A stretch of 52,490 bases of DNA, taken from contig CAMWKB010000008.1 in assembly GCA_947174705.1 (NCBI GenBank), forward strand, positions 1 through 52,490, written 5' to 3'. Numbering within the stretch: position 1 is the stretch's first letter; every line of letters begins with the position of its first letter. The DNA comes from an uncultured Lachnospiraceae bacterium. GTDB taxonomy: Bacteria > Bacillota > Clostridia > Lachnospirales > Lachnospiraceae. Positions 28,214-36,950 of this stretch are shown here, piece by piece. The notes below the pieces were generated by a model. That model ran no database searches, was not told the DNA's origin, and saw only the letters and a program-made list of their open reading frames with translations. A program made the translations under genes and the position numbers.

Positions 28214-28933
28214 TTAAATCCAACCACCGTCAAGCGTAATAACCTGTCCGGTCAGATAGGCAGGAGAAAGCAACAGATTTTTAACTAAAAGGGCAGCCTC
28301 AGCAGGGTGACCGATTCGGTCAATGGGAATTTCCTGTCTGAGCGCTTCCATATCTTCAATAGAGAAGCAGCGGTTCATATCTGTATCAATAACACCGCAT
28401 GCTATAGCATTTACCTGAATATTGCTTGGAGCAAGTTCTTTGGCGAGTGCTTTGGTAAAACTATTTACGGCGCCCTTGGAGGCAGAATATGCTACCTCCA
28501 TAGAGGCGCCTACGTTGCCCCATACGGAGGAAATATTGATAATTTTGCCGCTGTGTTTACCAAGCATAAGCGGAATGGCAAGTTTACTTGTATAAAATAA
28601 GGAGTCGATATTTACTGCCATAATCCTGTGCCAGTCTTCACACGACATTTCGCTAAGCAGCCCTACATAAGAAATTCCGGCGTTATTGATCAGCACGTCA
28701 AGATTAGTTATTTTTTCAAACAGTGAATTGACATCGTCGAAGTTCCCCATATCTCCGATAAAAGGAATACATGATATACAGTACTTTTCAGATAGCTCCC
28801 TGGAATATTCATAAAGAGCGTCTCCGGACTTGATGCAGGTAAGGTAGAGATTATATCCTTCCCTGGCAAGTTCGTCTGCGATAGCTTTTCCGATGCCGCG
28901 TGAGGCACCTGTTATAAGGGCATATTTTGACAT
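28214..28933 (-). CDS. SDR-family oxidoreductase, possible EF-P 5-aminopentanone reductase (YmfI-like)
   Basis: 239-residue short-chain dehydrogenase. Cofactor motif TGASRGIG at 8-15, NNAG at 83-86, catalytic Ser135/136, Tyr149 and Lys153 (YSASK), and C-terminal YLTGQVITLDGGWI. FabG-like in general, but the SSVWGNVGAS segment and the short C-terminus resemble the YmfI-type reductases that complete the EF-P modification in Firmicutes. That choice needs a tree. The gene is convergent with the surface protein gene; the two stop codons are separated by one base, so no terminator fits between them. Confidence 0.8.
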   Translation of the reverse strand: MSKYALITGASRGIGKAIADELAREGYNLYLTCIKSGDALYEYSRELSEKYCISCIPFIGDMGNFDDVNSLFEKITNLDVLINNAGISYVGLLSEMSCEDWHRIMAVNIDSLFYTSKLAIPLMLGKHSGKIINISSVWGNVGASMEVAYSASKGAVNSFTKALAKELAPSNIQVNAIACGVIDTDMNRCFSIEDMEALRQEIPIDRIGHPAEAALLVKNLLLSPAYLTGQVITLDGGWI

Positions 28934-28951
28934 GGTGTGGGTATACTCCTT

Positions 28952-28979
28952 TTGCAGGTTAAATTGTTTTTATTATACA
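28952..28979 (+). promoter_or_regulatory. Probable trxB promoter
   Basis: TTGCAG (28952-28957 region), about 16-bp spacer, TATACA (28974-28979), 41 bp before the trxB ATG. The divergent SDR gene begins 19 bp to the left. Confidence 0.5.
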
Positions 28980-29020
28980 GCAATAATTAATTTAGTCAAT
29001 CAGGAAGGAGTCATATTATT

Positions 29021-29935
29021 ATGTATGATTTAATTATTATAGGCTCAGGTCCGGCGGGTTTATCTGCCGCGGTGTATGGAAAAAGGGCAGGCTTTAACAT
29101 TCTTGTAATGGAAAAAGAGCCTATGAGCGGCGGGCAGGTTTTAAATACACATGAGGTAGATAATTATCTTGGTATGCCGGGCATGAACGGATTTGATATG
29201 GGTATGGAATTTCACCGCCATGCAAAAGAGATGGGAGCGCTTTTTAAAAATGTGCAGGTGACAGGAATTGAGAAGACGGACCGTAATAGTTTTGTAATAA
29301 CTACGGATGAGGGGACGGAGGAAACCAAATCCATAATAATTGCCACCGGAGCCACACATGCGCTCTTAAATGTATCAGGTGAAGAACGGCTTACCGGACG
29401 CGGGGTATCTTATTGTGCGACCTGTGACGGAGCCTTTTTTAGAAACAAAACAGTGGCGGTAGTAGGCGGGGGAGATGTGGCTGCGGAAGACGCAATTTTT
29501 CTCTCAAGGATATGTGCCAAAGTTTATCTTATTCATAGAAGGGACAGCCTGCGTGCTGCCAAATCATTGCAGAACCAATTGTTTGAGGCTTCTAATGTAG
29601 AAGTTGTCTGGGACAGCGTCGTAGAAGAAATCTGCGGTGAAGAACAGGTTGAGGAGCTTAAAATTTATTGTAAAAAAGATGACAGTCGTTATACTATGGC
29701 GGTTGACGGCATATTTATTGCGGTGGGCCTTAGGCCGAATACGGAACTGGTTCGTGATATTGTGGCATGTGATGAGGGCGGTTATATTATTGCAGGCGAG
29801 GACTGCGTTACAAAGACTCCGGGAATTTTTGCGGCAGGCGATGTAAGGACCAAGATGCTTAGACAAATTGTGACAGCAACCGCGGACGGTGCCAATGCGG
29901 TTGCGAGCGCAGAACGGTATATGTTACAGAATTAG
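29021..29935 (+). CDS. trxB: Thioredoxin reductase
   Basis: 304-residue FAD- and NADPH-dependent flavoprotein that reduces thioredoxin. FAD motif GSGPAG at 8-13, redox pair CATC (C132, C135), NADPH-binding GGGDVA at 149-154, and the C-terminal FAD motif GIFAAGDVRTK. Length normal for the low-molecular-weight family. RBS AGGAAGGAG upstream of ATG 29021. No thioredoxin gene is adjacent. Confidence 0.94.
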   Translation: MYDLIIIGSGPAGLSAAVYGKRAGFNILVMEKEPMSGGQVLNTHEVDNYLGMPGMNGFDMGMEFHRHAKEMGALFKNVQVTGIEKTDRNSFVITTDEGTEETKSIIIATGATHALLNVSGEERLTGRGVSYCATCDGAFFRNKTVAVVGGGDVAAEDAIFLSRICAKVYLIHRRDSLRAAKSLQNQLFEASNVEVVWDSVVEEICGEEQVEELKIYCKKDDSRYTMAVDGIFIAVGLRPNTELVRDIVACDEGGYIIAGEDCVTKTPGIFAAGDVRTKMLRQIVTATADGANAVASAERYMLQN

Positions 29936-30061
29936 TACAAATCTCATAAATATTACCATTTTTTTGCATTTGATTTTGTAATATAATACAGAAATTTTAA
30001 AATTTTTGCAAATTGCACAATAAATAGTGTATTTTTGATGTTTTTTGCACATATGATGTAG

Positions 30062-30090
30062 TTGACAAAGACCGGTATTGGTGTTATATT
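30062..30090 (+). promoter_or_regulatory. Promoter of the SH3-NlpC/P60 gene
   Basis: TTGACA (30062-30067), 17-bp spacer, TATATT (30085-30090). The AT-rich 215-bp gap before it contains no other feature I can support; the start of the coding region is 62 bp downstream. Confidence 0.75.
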
Positions 30091-30151
30091 ATTTCAAAGA
30101 TGTAACAATTTTGTAACAAATGAAACATAATATAGCCCAATGGAGGTTTTT

Positions 30152-31474
30152 ATGAAAAGAAATAACGTGAGAATCGTGGCGTGTGCAGTGGCAGCAGTCA
30201 TTACATTATCCGGTATGGAACTCACAGTAGATGCATCGGGAGGTTTAAGTTCCGTATTACCTTCTGCAGGAATTGATTATTCCATGTCACCATCAGACAG
30301 CACATCACTTTCCGATATGAAAGAGGATGTAGAGAGAGAGAACAGCAGTGACTTGACGGCATCTACCGCAGAAATAGCTGTAAAAGGTACCGGAGAAATT
30401 CCGGTCGGCGGTATGTTGGAAAGCAACGAGCAGACAACTATATCTGATAAGAAGATTGAAAAAACAATTATCATAAGTGAAGGTTATATGGAAGACCTGA
30501 TGGAGGCTTCCAATGCATCTAAGCTCAGTGAGGAAGAAGAAGGATTTAAGAATCTGGTTATTGCTAAAGTAACCAATTATGTGAATGTAAGAGATATTCC
30601 CAGTGAGGAAGGCAATATAGTAGGTAAGCTTTATGATAAGTCCGTAGGTACTTTTATTGAAGAAGAGAACGGATGGTACAAGATCAGCTCTGGTTCCGTA
30701 GAAGGTTATGTTAAAGGAGAGTTCTGCGTGACAGGAGATGATGCAGTAGAGCTTGCCAAGGAAGTCGGAACCCGAATTGCCACAGTTACAACAACAACTT
30801 TGTATGTACGTGAGCAGCCGGATTTAGATGCAAAGGTTCTCGGTATGGTACCCATAGAGGACGAACTGATTGTTATCGAAGAGTTAGACGGATGGGTTAA
30901 GGTTAATGTCGAGGAAGGTGACGGTTATATATCCACAGATTACGCGACATTATCAACAGAATTTGTAAAAGCGGAATCCATTGAAGAAGAGAAAGCAAGA
31001 CTTGCCAAAGAACAGGCAGCAATAGATGCAGCGAAAAAGGCGGCAGCCAAGAAAGCGGCAGAGAACGCTCCTTCACCGGAAGCATCAGCTGCCCCGGCTC
31101 CTGAAACCTATGCGGTATCCGGAGGAAGCTCATCAGGTCAGGCAGTTGTAAACTATGCATTACAGTTTGTCGGCAATCCGTATGTATACGGTGGAACGAG
31201 TCTTACAAACGGTACTGACTGTTCAGGCTTTGTTATGAGCGTATATAATAATTTCGGCGTAAGCCTGCCACATTCATCGGCAGCAGACAGAAGCGTAGGC
31301 GCTACCGTAAACGGCTTGGAAAATGCACAGCCCGGAGATATTATTTGTTATTCCGGTCACGTAGGAATTTATGTAGGTAACGGACAGATAGTTCATGCAT
31401 CTACTTCCAGAACCGGTATTATAGTTTCAAGTGCAACATACCGTTCTATCCTTTCTATCAGAAGAATATTCTAG
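30152..31474 (+). CDS. Secreted SH3b-NlpC/P60 peptidoglycan hydrolase
   Basis: 440 residues. Start ATG 30152 is used because GGAGG lies 7 nt upstream and overlaps an earlier in-frame ATG at 30140. Signal peptide about 1-28. Two bacterial SH3 domains near 130-195 (VTNYVNVRDIPSEEGNIVGKL) and 205-270 (TTLYVREQPDLDAKVLGMV); Ala/Lys/Glu/Pro linker about 280-325; C-terminal NlpC/P60 domain with Cys in GTDCSGF near 355, His in YSGHVGIYV near 402 and IVHAS near 414. It should cut peptide stems of peptidoglycan at the cell wall during growth or separation. Terminator follows directly. Confidence 0.92.
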   Translation: MKRNNVRIVACAVAAVITLSGMELTVDASGGLSSVLPSAGIDYSMSPSDSTSLSDMKEDVERENSSDLTASTAEIAVKGTGEIPVGGMLESNEQTTISDKKIEKTIIISEGYMEDLMEASNASKLSEEEEGFKNLVIAKVTNYVNVRDIPSEEGNIVGKLYDKSVGTFIEEENGWYKISSGSVEGYVKGEFCVTGDDAVELAKEVGTRIATVTTTTLYVREQPDLDAKVLGMVPIEDELIVIEELDGWVKVNVEEGDGYISTDYATLSTEFVKAESIEEEKARLAKEQAAIDAAKKAAAKKAAENAPSPEASAAPAPETYAVSGGSSSGQAVVNYALQFVGNPYVYGGTSLTNGTDCSGFVMSVYNNFGVSLPHSSAADRSVGATVNGLENAQPGDIICYSGHVGIYVGNGQIVHASTSRTGIIVSSATYRSILSIRRIF

Positions 31475-31487
31475 ATAAAAATATACA

Positions 31488-31527
31488 AGGCAGATATGTT
31501 AACCAAAGCATATCTGCCTGTTTTTTG
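31488..31527 (+). terminator. Terminator after NlpC/P60 gene
   Basis: Stem AGGCAGATATG / CATATCTGCCT (11 bp), 10-nt loop, then GTTTTTTG. It starts 14 nt after the stop codon. Confidence 0.88.
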
Positions 31528-31837
31528 TTAAAAATAAATAACATAAAGTATTTTAACTAACCCTTTATATAAAGTGCACAAAGAAAAAAATAAAACACTG
31601 GTTATCTAATTTATTTAGTTAACTTTTCAATTATGATTATCCACAGTTTCAAATGTAAAAAGTGGGCAAAAATTGACTTTTACACAGATTTATCCACATT
31701 TTCCACACGAATTGCAAGTGTTTTTTATAGAATTTTATGGTAACCTGGGGAACGGATGTTTTGTAAAAATCTAATAATTCATGTATAAAATACAAAATTC
31801 TACTTGACAAAATAGGCATGGCTTTTTGCTTTAATGA
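31528..31837. other. Gene-free AT-rich region with DnaA-box-like sequences
   Basis: About 310 bp without an ORF. TTATCCACA, the consensus DnaA box, occurs exactly at 31637-31645 and 31690-31698, and near matches TTTTACACA (31678-31686) and TTTTCCACA (31699-31707) lie beside them, all in the same orientation. No dnaA, dnaN or rpmH gene is near, so this is probably not the origin; a DnaA-binding or titration site is possible. Otherwise only AT-rich stretches. Confidence 0.5.
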
Positions 31838-31867
31838 TTGCTAAAAGTTGGAAAAGCATGTTATAAT
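31838..31867 (+). promoter_or_regulatory. Probable hpf promoter
   Basis: TTGCTA (31838-31843), 18-bp spacer, TATAAT (31862-31867), 65 bp before the HPF start. A TTGACA at 31804 has no matching -10 at 17 bp. Confidence 0.55.
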
Positions 31868-31931
31868 AAATTAACGGTTTTGCAGATAACCGTATTTATA
31901 TACAAAAATCCATATAGAAGGGATGGGTGCT

Positions 31932-32459
31932 ATGAAATTTATAATTCTTGGAAAGAACATTGAGGTAACAGAAGGATTGAAGACAGCCGTGCAGGATAAA
32001 ATCGGCAAGTTAGAGAAATATTTTACTGAAGAGACAGAAGTGCATGTTACATTAAGTGTTGAGAAGGACAGGCAGAAGATTGAAGTGACAATTCCAATGA
32101 AAGGTAATATCATCCGTTCTGAACAGGTCAGCAGTGATATGTATGTTTCCATTGATTTGGTAGAAGAAATCATAGAAAGACAGTTGAAGAAGTATAAGAC
32201 GAAACTTACCGACAGGCAGCAGTCAGCAGGATTTTTCAAACAGGAATATCTTGAGAAGGATTTCATGGACGAGGAGGATGTAGAAATTACCCGTACCAAG
32301 AAATTTGATATTAAGCCAATGTATCCCGAAGATGCCTGTGTACAGATGGAGCTTTTAGGACATAATTTCTTTGTATTCTGTAATGCTGAGACTGATCAGG
32401 TCAATGTTGTATATAAGAGAAAAGGCAATACTTACGGTTTGATTGAGCCGGAAAATTAA
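31932..32459 (+). CDS. hpf: Long-form ribosome hibernation promoting factor
   Basis: 175-residue HPF/RaiA protein. N-terminal S30AE domain (MKFIILGKNIEVTEGLKTAVQDKIGKLEKYF) binds the decoding site; the long C-terminal domain (IKPMYPEDACVQMELLGHNFFVFCNAETDQVNVVYKRKG) dimerises to give 100S ribosomes. Start ATG 31932 has GAAGGG at proper distance; the in-frame ATG at 31923 directly abuts that site. Single gene with its own promoter. In other Firmicutes it is raised in stationary phase and stress. Confidence 0.93.
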   Translation: MKFIILGKNIEVTEGLKTAVQDKIGKLEKYFTEETEVHVTLSVEKDRQKIEVTIPMKGNIIRSEQVSSDMYVSIDLVEEIIERQLKKYKTKLTDRQQSAGFFKQEYLEKDFMDEEDVEITRTKKFDIKPMYPEDACVQMELLGHNFFVFCNAETDQVNVVYKRKGNTYGLIEPEN

Positions 32460-32487
32460 ATTGTATTAAATCGGATTTAAAAATTTT

Positions 32488-32511
32488 CACCCTGTCGTAT
32501 CCGGCAGGGTG
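32488..32511 (+). terminator. Hairpin after hpf
   Basis: CACCCTGTCG pairs with CGGCAGGGTG (one wobble) with loop tatc. No T tract follows, so it may terminate only partly. Confidence 0.5.
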
Positions 32512-32568
32512 ATGTTATGTATGGATTTATATTTTTAGAAGGATGATATAAGGTATGGAGGAAGCAGC

Positions 32569-34491
32569 ATGGTGATTGTTAATATTACGGCATTTATGAT
32601 ATGTCTTCTTTATCTTTCATATGTTTGGGAAGAGAAATTGGTTGAAGTTCTTCCCGTGCTTACCTGTATACTGGTATTTGCGCTCTATGTGCTTGCGCTG
32701 ATAAGACATCTTAGTTTAATCGACATAATTTCACTTGTTATCATAGCAGTATTTTTTATATGTTTTATAAAAAGTAATAAAGATAAAAGAATGGATTTTG
32801 CAAAAGCCAGCCTGCACAATATGACACGAGCGTCATTTATAACTGCTGTTATCCTGATTGCCGTTGTAATAATCTGTACTTCGCATAGAGTAGTTACCTG
32901 GTGGGATGATATGAATTTCTGGGCAACGGATGCGAAGTCCATATATTATCTGGATGGATTTGCTTCCAAATACGGAAATGTTTCGCCGGAATTCGGGGAT
33001 TATCCGCCGGCAGGGCAGTTGTTTAAATGGTATTTTTTGCACTTTAGTCCGCGGGCGTTTAGTGAAGGACTTGCATTTGCGGGCTACTATACCATGAATA
33101 TAATATTTATGCTGCCTATATTAAGGCATTTAAAGGGTAAAAACGTTATAATGATGTTTCTTATGGCGTTGTCGTTGTGGTTTCTTCCAAGCATTGCGGA
33201 CACTTTCGGATACTATGGCTTTTGCGCGGACTTAACACTGGCCTGCGTCTATGGCGGCTTTTTATTTGCGGTGACAGACGATAAAGATGATAGTGCAAGG
33301 AAGGAAAATGACAGGAATTTTTATTATATAAGACTTGCCCTGTATCTTGGTGTGCTTGTCCTGATTAAGTCATCCGGCTTTATATGGGCAGCTTTCGGAC
33401 TTGTATTTTTCGTTGTATATAGAATTGGCACGAAAAACTGCATGAGAAATTTAGCCGTTTTTGCAACGCCACTTATTACGGGTGGAAGCTGGCTGATTTT
33501 CTGCCTCATGATGCGTCGTGTTACTAAAACTACCGCTACGGCCGTAAAATATATTACAACCGACGAATACGGCTTGTCCGGCTACATGAGCGATTATGCC
33601 AAGGCCTTTATCAATGCCTTTGTGAAACTGCCGCTTCATCAGGAAAAAAGCGGGTTAATAAATCTCACGCCGCTTGCTTTTTATATATGCGTATGCCTTG
33701 TTGTGATATTTTTTTACCGCAAAGGGCTTATGCCGAAGAAACAGGGCAGGATTGTGCTGCTTTTCAGTATTATAAGCGGAGCGCTTTTTTACGGAATGAT
33801 TTTTGTAGCGCATATAACTATTTTCGCCAATGAAACCCAGTATTTAGAACCGCTTGGTATGATTATGTCAATAGAGCGGTACGGCGTGCCGTTTACTATC
33901 GGAATGATTATATTTCTTGCCAATATATGGCTGGAAAACGGAGAGTGCATGTTCATAAAAGAAGAATCGGTTTATAAGTCATTTGTATCGGGATTTTTTC
34001 ATAAATATGGAACTTTTCTGTTTTTTGTACTGTTTGTAGCACTGACAGCGGGATATGAAAACGGATATTACGGTCTTATCGGATACCGGAACTATGTGGA
34101 CAGCCTGCTCGGGGTCAGGGCAGGTATGATTGATGAGGATGCGCGGACTTTTCTTGATAAACTTGAGGCAATTGAAGTCGGTTCTGGCACAAGAGTCTTA
34201 TATATTCAGAGGGATGATGAACCGCGCTGGATGGAAAACAGTTATACAGGTATGGAAGCTTCACCGGTATCCATAGTATTCAGAAACGTCAATCTGGAGG
34301 ATGCATCCGGTGACTGGATGGAAGCGGAGATAAGAGCTTCACATGCCTTTTATCTGTATGTGGAAACTGCTCCTGTTTATGAAGGAGCAGGAGTTTTTGA
34401 CGAAATGATAACAGATGATATTTTTTGCTATGAAAAGTTGTACAAAATAGAGGATGACGGCGGAAAGCTGAGCCTCAGCGGACTGCCGTAA
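32569..34491 (+). CDS. Polytopic membrane protein, GT-C glycosyltransferase-like
   Basis: 640 residues, about 12 hydrophobic segments over residues 1-500 and a C-terminal soluble part. After the fourth segment comes WWDDMNFWATDAKSIYYLDG (about 111-130), an acidic pair in an outer loop, followed by YPPAGQLFKWYFLHF; this resembles the first catalytic loop of GT-C enzymes that use polyprenyl-linked sugars. It is therefore a candidate cell-surface glycosyltransferase, not a proven one. RBS GGAGGAAG upstream of ATG 32569. It has its own terminator downstream and no glycan gene cluster nearby. Confidence 0.65.
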   Translation: MVIVNITAFMICLLYLSYVWEEKLVEVLPVLTCILVFALYVLALIRHLSLIDIISLVIIAVFFICFIKSNKDKRMDFAKASLHNMTRASFITAVILIAVVIICTSHRVVTWWDDMNFWATDAKSIYYLDGFASKYGNVSPEFGDYPPAGQLFKWYFLHFSPRAFSEGLAFAGYYTMNIIFMLPILRHLKGKNVIMMFLMALSLWFLPSIADTFGYYGFCADLTLACVYGGFLFAVTDDKDDSARKENDRNFYYIRLALYLGVLVLIKSSGFIWAAFGLVFFVVYRIGTKNCMRNLAVFATPLITGGSWLIFCLMMRRVTKTTATAVKYITTDEYGLSGYMSDYAKAFINAFVKLPLHQEKSGLINLTPLAFYICVCLVVIFFYRKGLMPKKQGRIVLLFSIISGALFYGMIFVAHITIFANETQYLEPLGMIMSIERYGVPFTIGMIIFLANIWLENGECMFIKEESVYKSFVSGFFHKYGTFLFFVLFVALTAGYENGYYGLIGYRNYVDSLLGVRAGMIDEDARTFLDKLEAIEVGSGTRVLYIQRDDEPRWMENSYTGMEASPVSIVFRNVNLEDASGDWMEAEIRASHAFYLYVETAPVYEGAGVFDEMITDDIFCYEKLYKIEDDGGKLSLSGLP

Positions 34492-34535
34492 TGGAGAAAA
34501 CTATATTTTATGTCTTCATACTAAATAGTTAAAAG

Positions 34536-34566
34536 CTGCGGGCTGACATAACCCGCAGTTTTTTTT
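34536..34566 (+). terminator. Terminator after the GT-C-like gene
   Basis: CTGCGGG / CCCGCAG stem (7 bp) with a 9-nt loop and eight T immediately after. Confidence 0.88.
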
Positions 34567-35259
34567 CATATATATTTTCAAAGCGTGAGTTTTTGTTCAG
34601 GGATTGAACTTAAGTGGCGGTATATATGAAAAAAATCAGATGGGGCATAAGAATAGAGCTGCTGTTGCTCGCAGCGGCAGTGTGCGTATATTTAGTCCGG
34701 GAAGTGCGTACAAACAGGCAGGCGGATAATTTATCCGTACAACAGGAGCGCGAAGAGTATAAAGAATCAATCGAGGTATCCTCAGATGGTAATTTTATCA
34801 AGTGGGTGGACTTCAATATAACCAGCGAGGCTATGGGAAAGGCATACGAGCTGGATGTAGATTCATACGAGGACGAGATTCATGTGGACTGGATAGAGCT
34901 TCTTTCTTATGTAGGAGCAAGGCATGGCGGGAAGTTTGACAAAAAAAGCGTGTCGGAAATTGAAGAGACTGCAAAGAAAATCCGTGCCGGAGAGACAAAT
35001 ATCGATGAACTGACAAAAGATATGGAATATTATGACTATTACAAAGAGGCATACAGCGCCGTTTTAGACGGTATGGTAGGTGAATTTTCACTGGAAGCAA
35101 AAGCGGAGGAAGGCGGAGAGGATAAAGTGTGGAAGAATTATTACGGTCTCAAGGCCTTTTCACCAATCGCTAAAGGGTTTGAATACAGTCATTATGACGA
35201 CTTCGGTTCGTCCAGAAGCTATGGCTATAAAAGAGTTCACCTCGGGCATGATATGATGG

Positions 35260-35303
35260 GGCAGATTGGTACGCCGATAAGAATAAAAAATAGAATCTGC
35301 ACA
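35260..35303. other. Predicted attachment junction (attL)
   Basis: Host M23 coding sequence stops being family-like after codon GTPI (ending about 35280). AT-rich element sequence with the integrase 3' end begins at about 35283. The crossover dinucleotide cannot be fixed from one end only; comparing this with the far junction would define it. Confidence 0.7.
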
Positions 35304-35324
35304 TCAAAAAATGATATGCAGATT
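35294..35324 (-). terminator. Terminator overlapping the integrase 3' end
   Basis: AATCTGCA-c-ATC pairs with GAT-a-TGCAGATT around loop aaaaaat. Read on the minus strand it is followed by CTATTTTTTATTC, a T-rich tract. It overlaps the last codons of the recombinase and lies in the chimeric tail of the M23 pseudogene. Confidence 0.7.
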
Positions 35325-36860
35325 ATTTTCGTCTAAAACACATTTTTTAATTATCTTACGAATCAATTCGTTTTTTCCAGTATACTCTATTGAATCAAAA
35401 TTATCCAGTAAGTAGCAGATGTTATTATAAATATAAGATTCTGTTTCGGCAATGGATTTGTTGGCATTTTCTTGGAGTGTTACTTTGCGCAAATTTGTTT
35501 CAAGGGTCTTTTTGTGCTTATCCATTTCCTCTATCTTGGATATGATATAGGATGATGCTGGTGAGTCAGTGGCACTCATTAGGGCAGCAGTCAGATTGTC
35601 AATAGAGGTTTGTACCTGTTTCAATTCTTCTTTAATGGATGATGTGCTTTGCAGGGCACCTGATGAGTCTGACCGGAGCTTGAATCCGTCCGGATTAAAA
35701 CGAATCTTACGGAGCTGCTTTATAAATGCTTCTTCAATTTGTTCTATTCGAATATATCCGGTATTACATTTTCCTTTACCTTGCCTGGACATATTGGTGC
35801 AGTAGTAATAAGAAAATAGTTTGCCATTTTGGGAATAGGTTCTTACATCCATACGAGCCCCGCATTTACAGCATATGACGCCTTTTAGTATACCGCAATT
35901 ATACTTGGCGGATTTATACATCTTATTGATACCTAACCGGCTCTGTGCTGCTATCCAGTCGGCAGCAGGTATAACATAGTCATGAATGCCGATCGCGATT
36001 GTCCAGTTTGCTTTATCCTGCTTTTTTTGAGACTGCTTTCCTGTCTTGGTCTTACCGTAACCAATCAGCCCCTTATTTCCGTCAAAGAGTGTGGCATCAG
36101 GCAGCGTACATCCTAAATCCTGAAAATAATAATATGCTTCCATACTGTTCTGGCAGTATACCGGATTTGTAATAATATTGTAAATCTGAGAAGTATTTAA
36201 AAACTTTCCGGATGCGCTTTTGATTCCGTTGTCACGACAGTAGCGTTCTATTTTGGTGATTGGGTAACCCTGCAAGATAAGGGCATAAAGCGATTTTACA
36301 AGCCAGATGGTATTTTTATCCACCATAAGGTAAGAATGTTCTTTTTCGCCCATCTGACGACGTACAGAGGTCATTCCAGTGGGCAGCTTGCCACCAGTCC
36401 ATTTCCCAGAAGCACCAAGTGCCAACATATTATCTGAAACACGTTCGGAAGTATTTTCTCTTTCAAGCTGTGCAAAAGCAGCCAGAATATACATTACAGT
36501 GCGCCCCATTGGAGTAGTGGTGTCAAAAGATTCTTTTACAGATACAAAAGAAACATTGTGTTCCTGAAAAATATTGTACATGGAGGAAAATTCTTGTACA
36601 TTACGACTGATACGGTCCAGTTTATATACCATAACTACATTTAACACATCATTGCAGACGTCCGTCATCAGCTCTTGAAAACTTGGACGGTTCATGTTCT
36701 TGCCGGAAAAGCCTTCATCTTTATCGTAGATTTTAAAATCGATCTCTTTGTCTTTGAAGATAATGCTGGCATAATCTTTGCACATCTGGACCTGCACGCT
36801 GACAGAATCACTGTTGTCACGGTATACTGATTTACGCGGGTAGATTCCAATAGTGAACAT
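35304..36860 (-). CDS. Large serine recombinase (phage integrase)
   Basis: 518 residues. Resolvase catalytic domain: YPRKS with nucleophile Ser11, DEGFSGKNMNRPSFQ (48-62), YKLDRISRN (79-87), GRTVMYILAAFAQLERENTSERV (119-141). Recombinase domain about 160-260. Zinc ribbon C330, C333, C354, C365, then a coiled-coil region about 385-470. This is the layout of phage integrases that join attP and attB in one direction and need a directionality factor to excise. Start ATG 36860 has AGGAGGATGAGG upstream on the minus strand. It lies directly at the split M23 gene, so it is the enzyme that inserted the element. Confidence 0.95.
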   Translation of the reverse strand: MFTIGIYPRKSVYRDNSDSVSVQVQMCKDYASIIFKDKEIDFKIYDKDEGFSGKNMNRPSFQELMTDVCNDVLNVVMVYKLDRISRNVQEFSSMYNIFQEHNVSFVSVKESFDTTTPMGRTVMYILAAFAQLERENTSERVSDNMLALGASGKWTGGKLPTGMTSVRRQMGEKEHSYLMVDKNTIWLVKSLYALILQGYPITKIERYCRDNGIKSASGKFLNTSQIYNIITNPVYCQNSMEAYYYFQDLGCTLPDATLFDGNKGLIGYGKTKTGKQSQKKQDKANWTIAIGIHDYVIPAADWIAAQSRLGINKMYKSAKYNCGILKGVICCKCGARMDVRTYSQNGKLFSYYYCTNMSRQGKGKCNTGYIRIEQIEEAFIKQLRKIRFNPDGFKLRSDSSGALQSTSSIKEELKQVQTSIDNLTAALMSATDSPASSYIISKIEEMDKHKKTLETNLRKVTLQENANKSIAETESYIYNNICYLLDNFDSIEYTGKNELIRKIIKKCVLDENNLHIIF

Positions 36861-36906
36861 AACCTCATCCTCCTGTACAGTTTACTTACATTTGGGCGCA
36901 AAAATG

Positions 36907-36944
36907 CCCGGTAACTTGTATTTTTACCGGGAAGATGATATAAT
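36907..36944 (+). promoter_or_regulatory. Promoter inside an inverted repeat, upstream of the candidate sRNA
   Basis: TTGTAT (36916-36921), 17-bp spacer, TATAAT (36939-36944). The perfect repeat CCCGGTAA (36907-36914) / TTACCGGG (36925-36932) brackets the -35, so it could be an operator, or a hairpin in the 5' leader of the opposing integrase mRNA. Integrase start is 47 bp to the left. Confidence 0.65.
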
Positions 36945-36950
36945 TCACTT

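Larger units (their letters stand above)
34626..35336 (+). pseudogene. M23 metallopeptidase interrupted by element insertion
   Basis: Signal-anchored protein (TM about 7-24) with a helical linker, then the start of an M23 (LytM) domain: AFSPIAKGFEYSHYDDFGSSRSYGYKRVHLGHDMMGQIGTPI. HLGHD holds the first His and Asp zinc ligands, but the frame then runs into element sequence (18 junk residues RIKNRICTSKN... and a stop at 35336) so the later HxH motif is missing. An intact homologue continues GTPI with roughly VAVESGYVE and about 100 more residues. The break coincides with the phage integrase end, so the gene was split by integration. Its start is ATG 34626 or GTG 34614. Confidence 0.85.

Noticed and set aside
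31637..31707. Chromosomal replication origin
   Set aside because: DnaA boxes are present, but there is no dnaA, dnaN, recF or rpmH nearby and too few boxes.
31530..31910. raiA-type structured RNA upstream of hpf
   Set aside because: The region is AT-rich with no extended conserved stems I can see; position alone is not enough.
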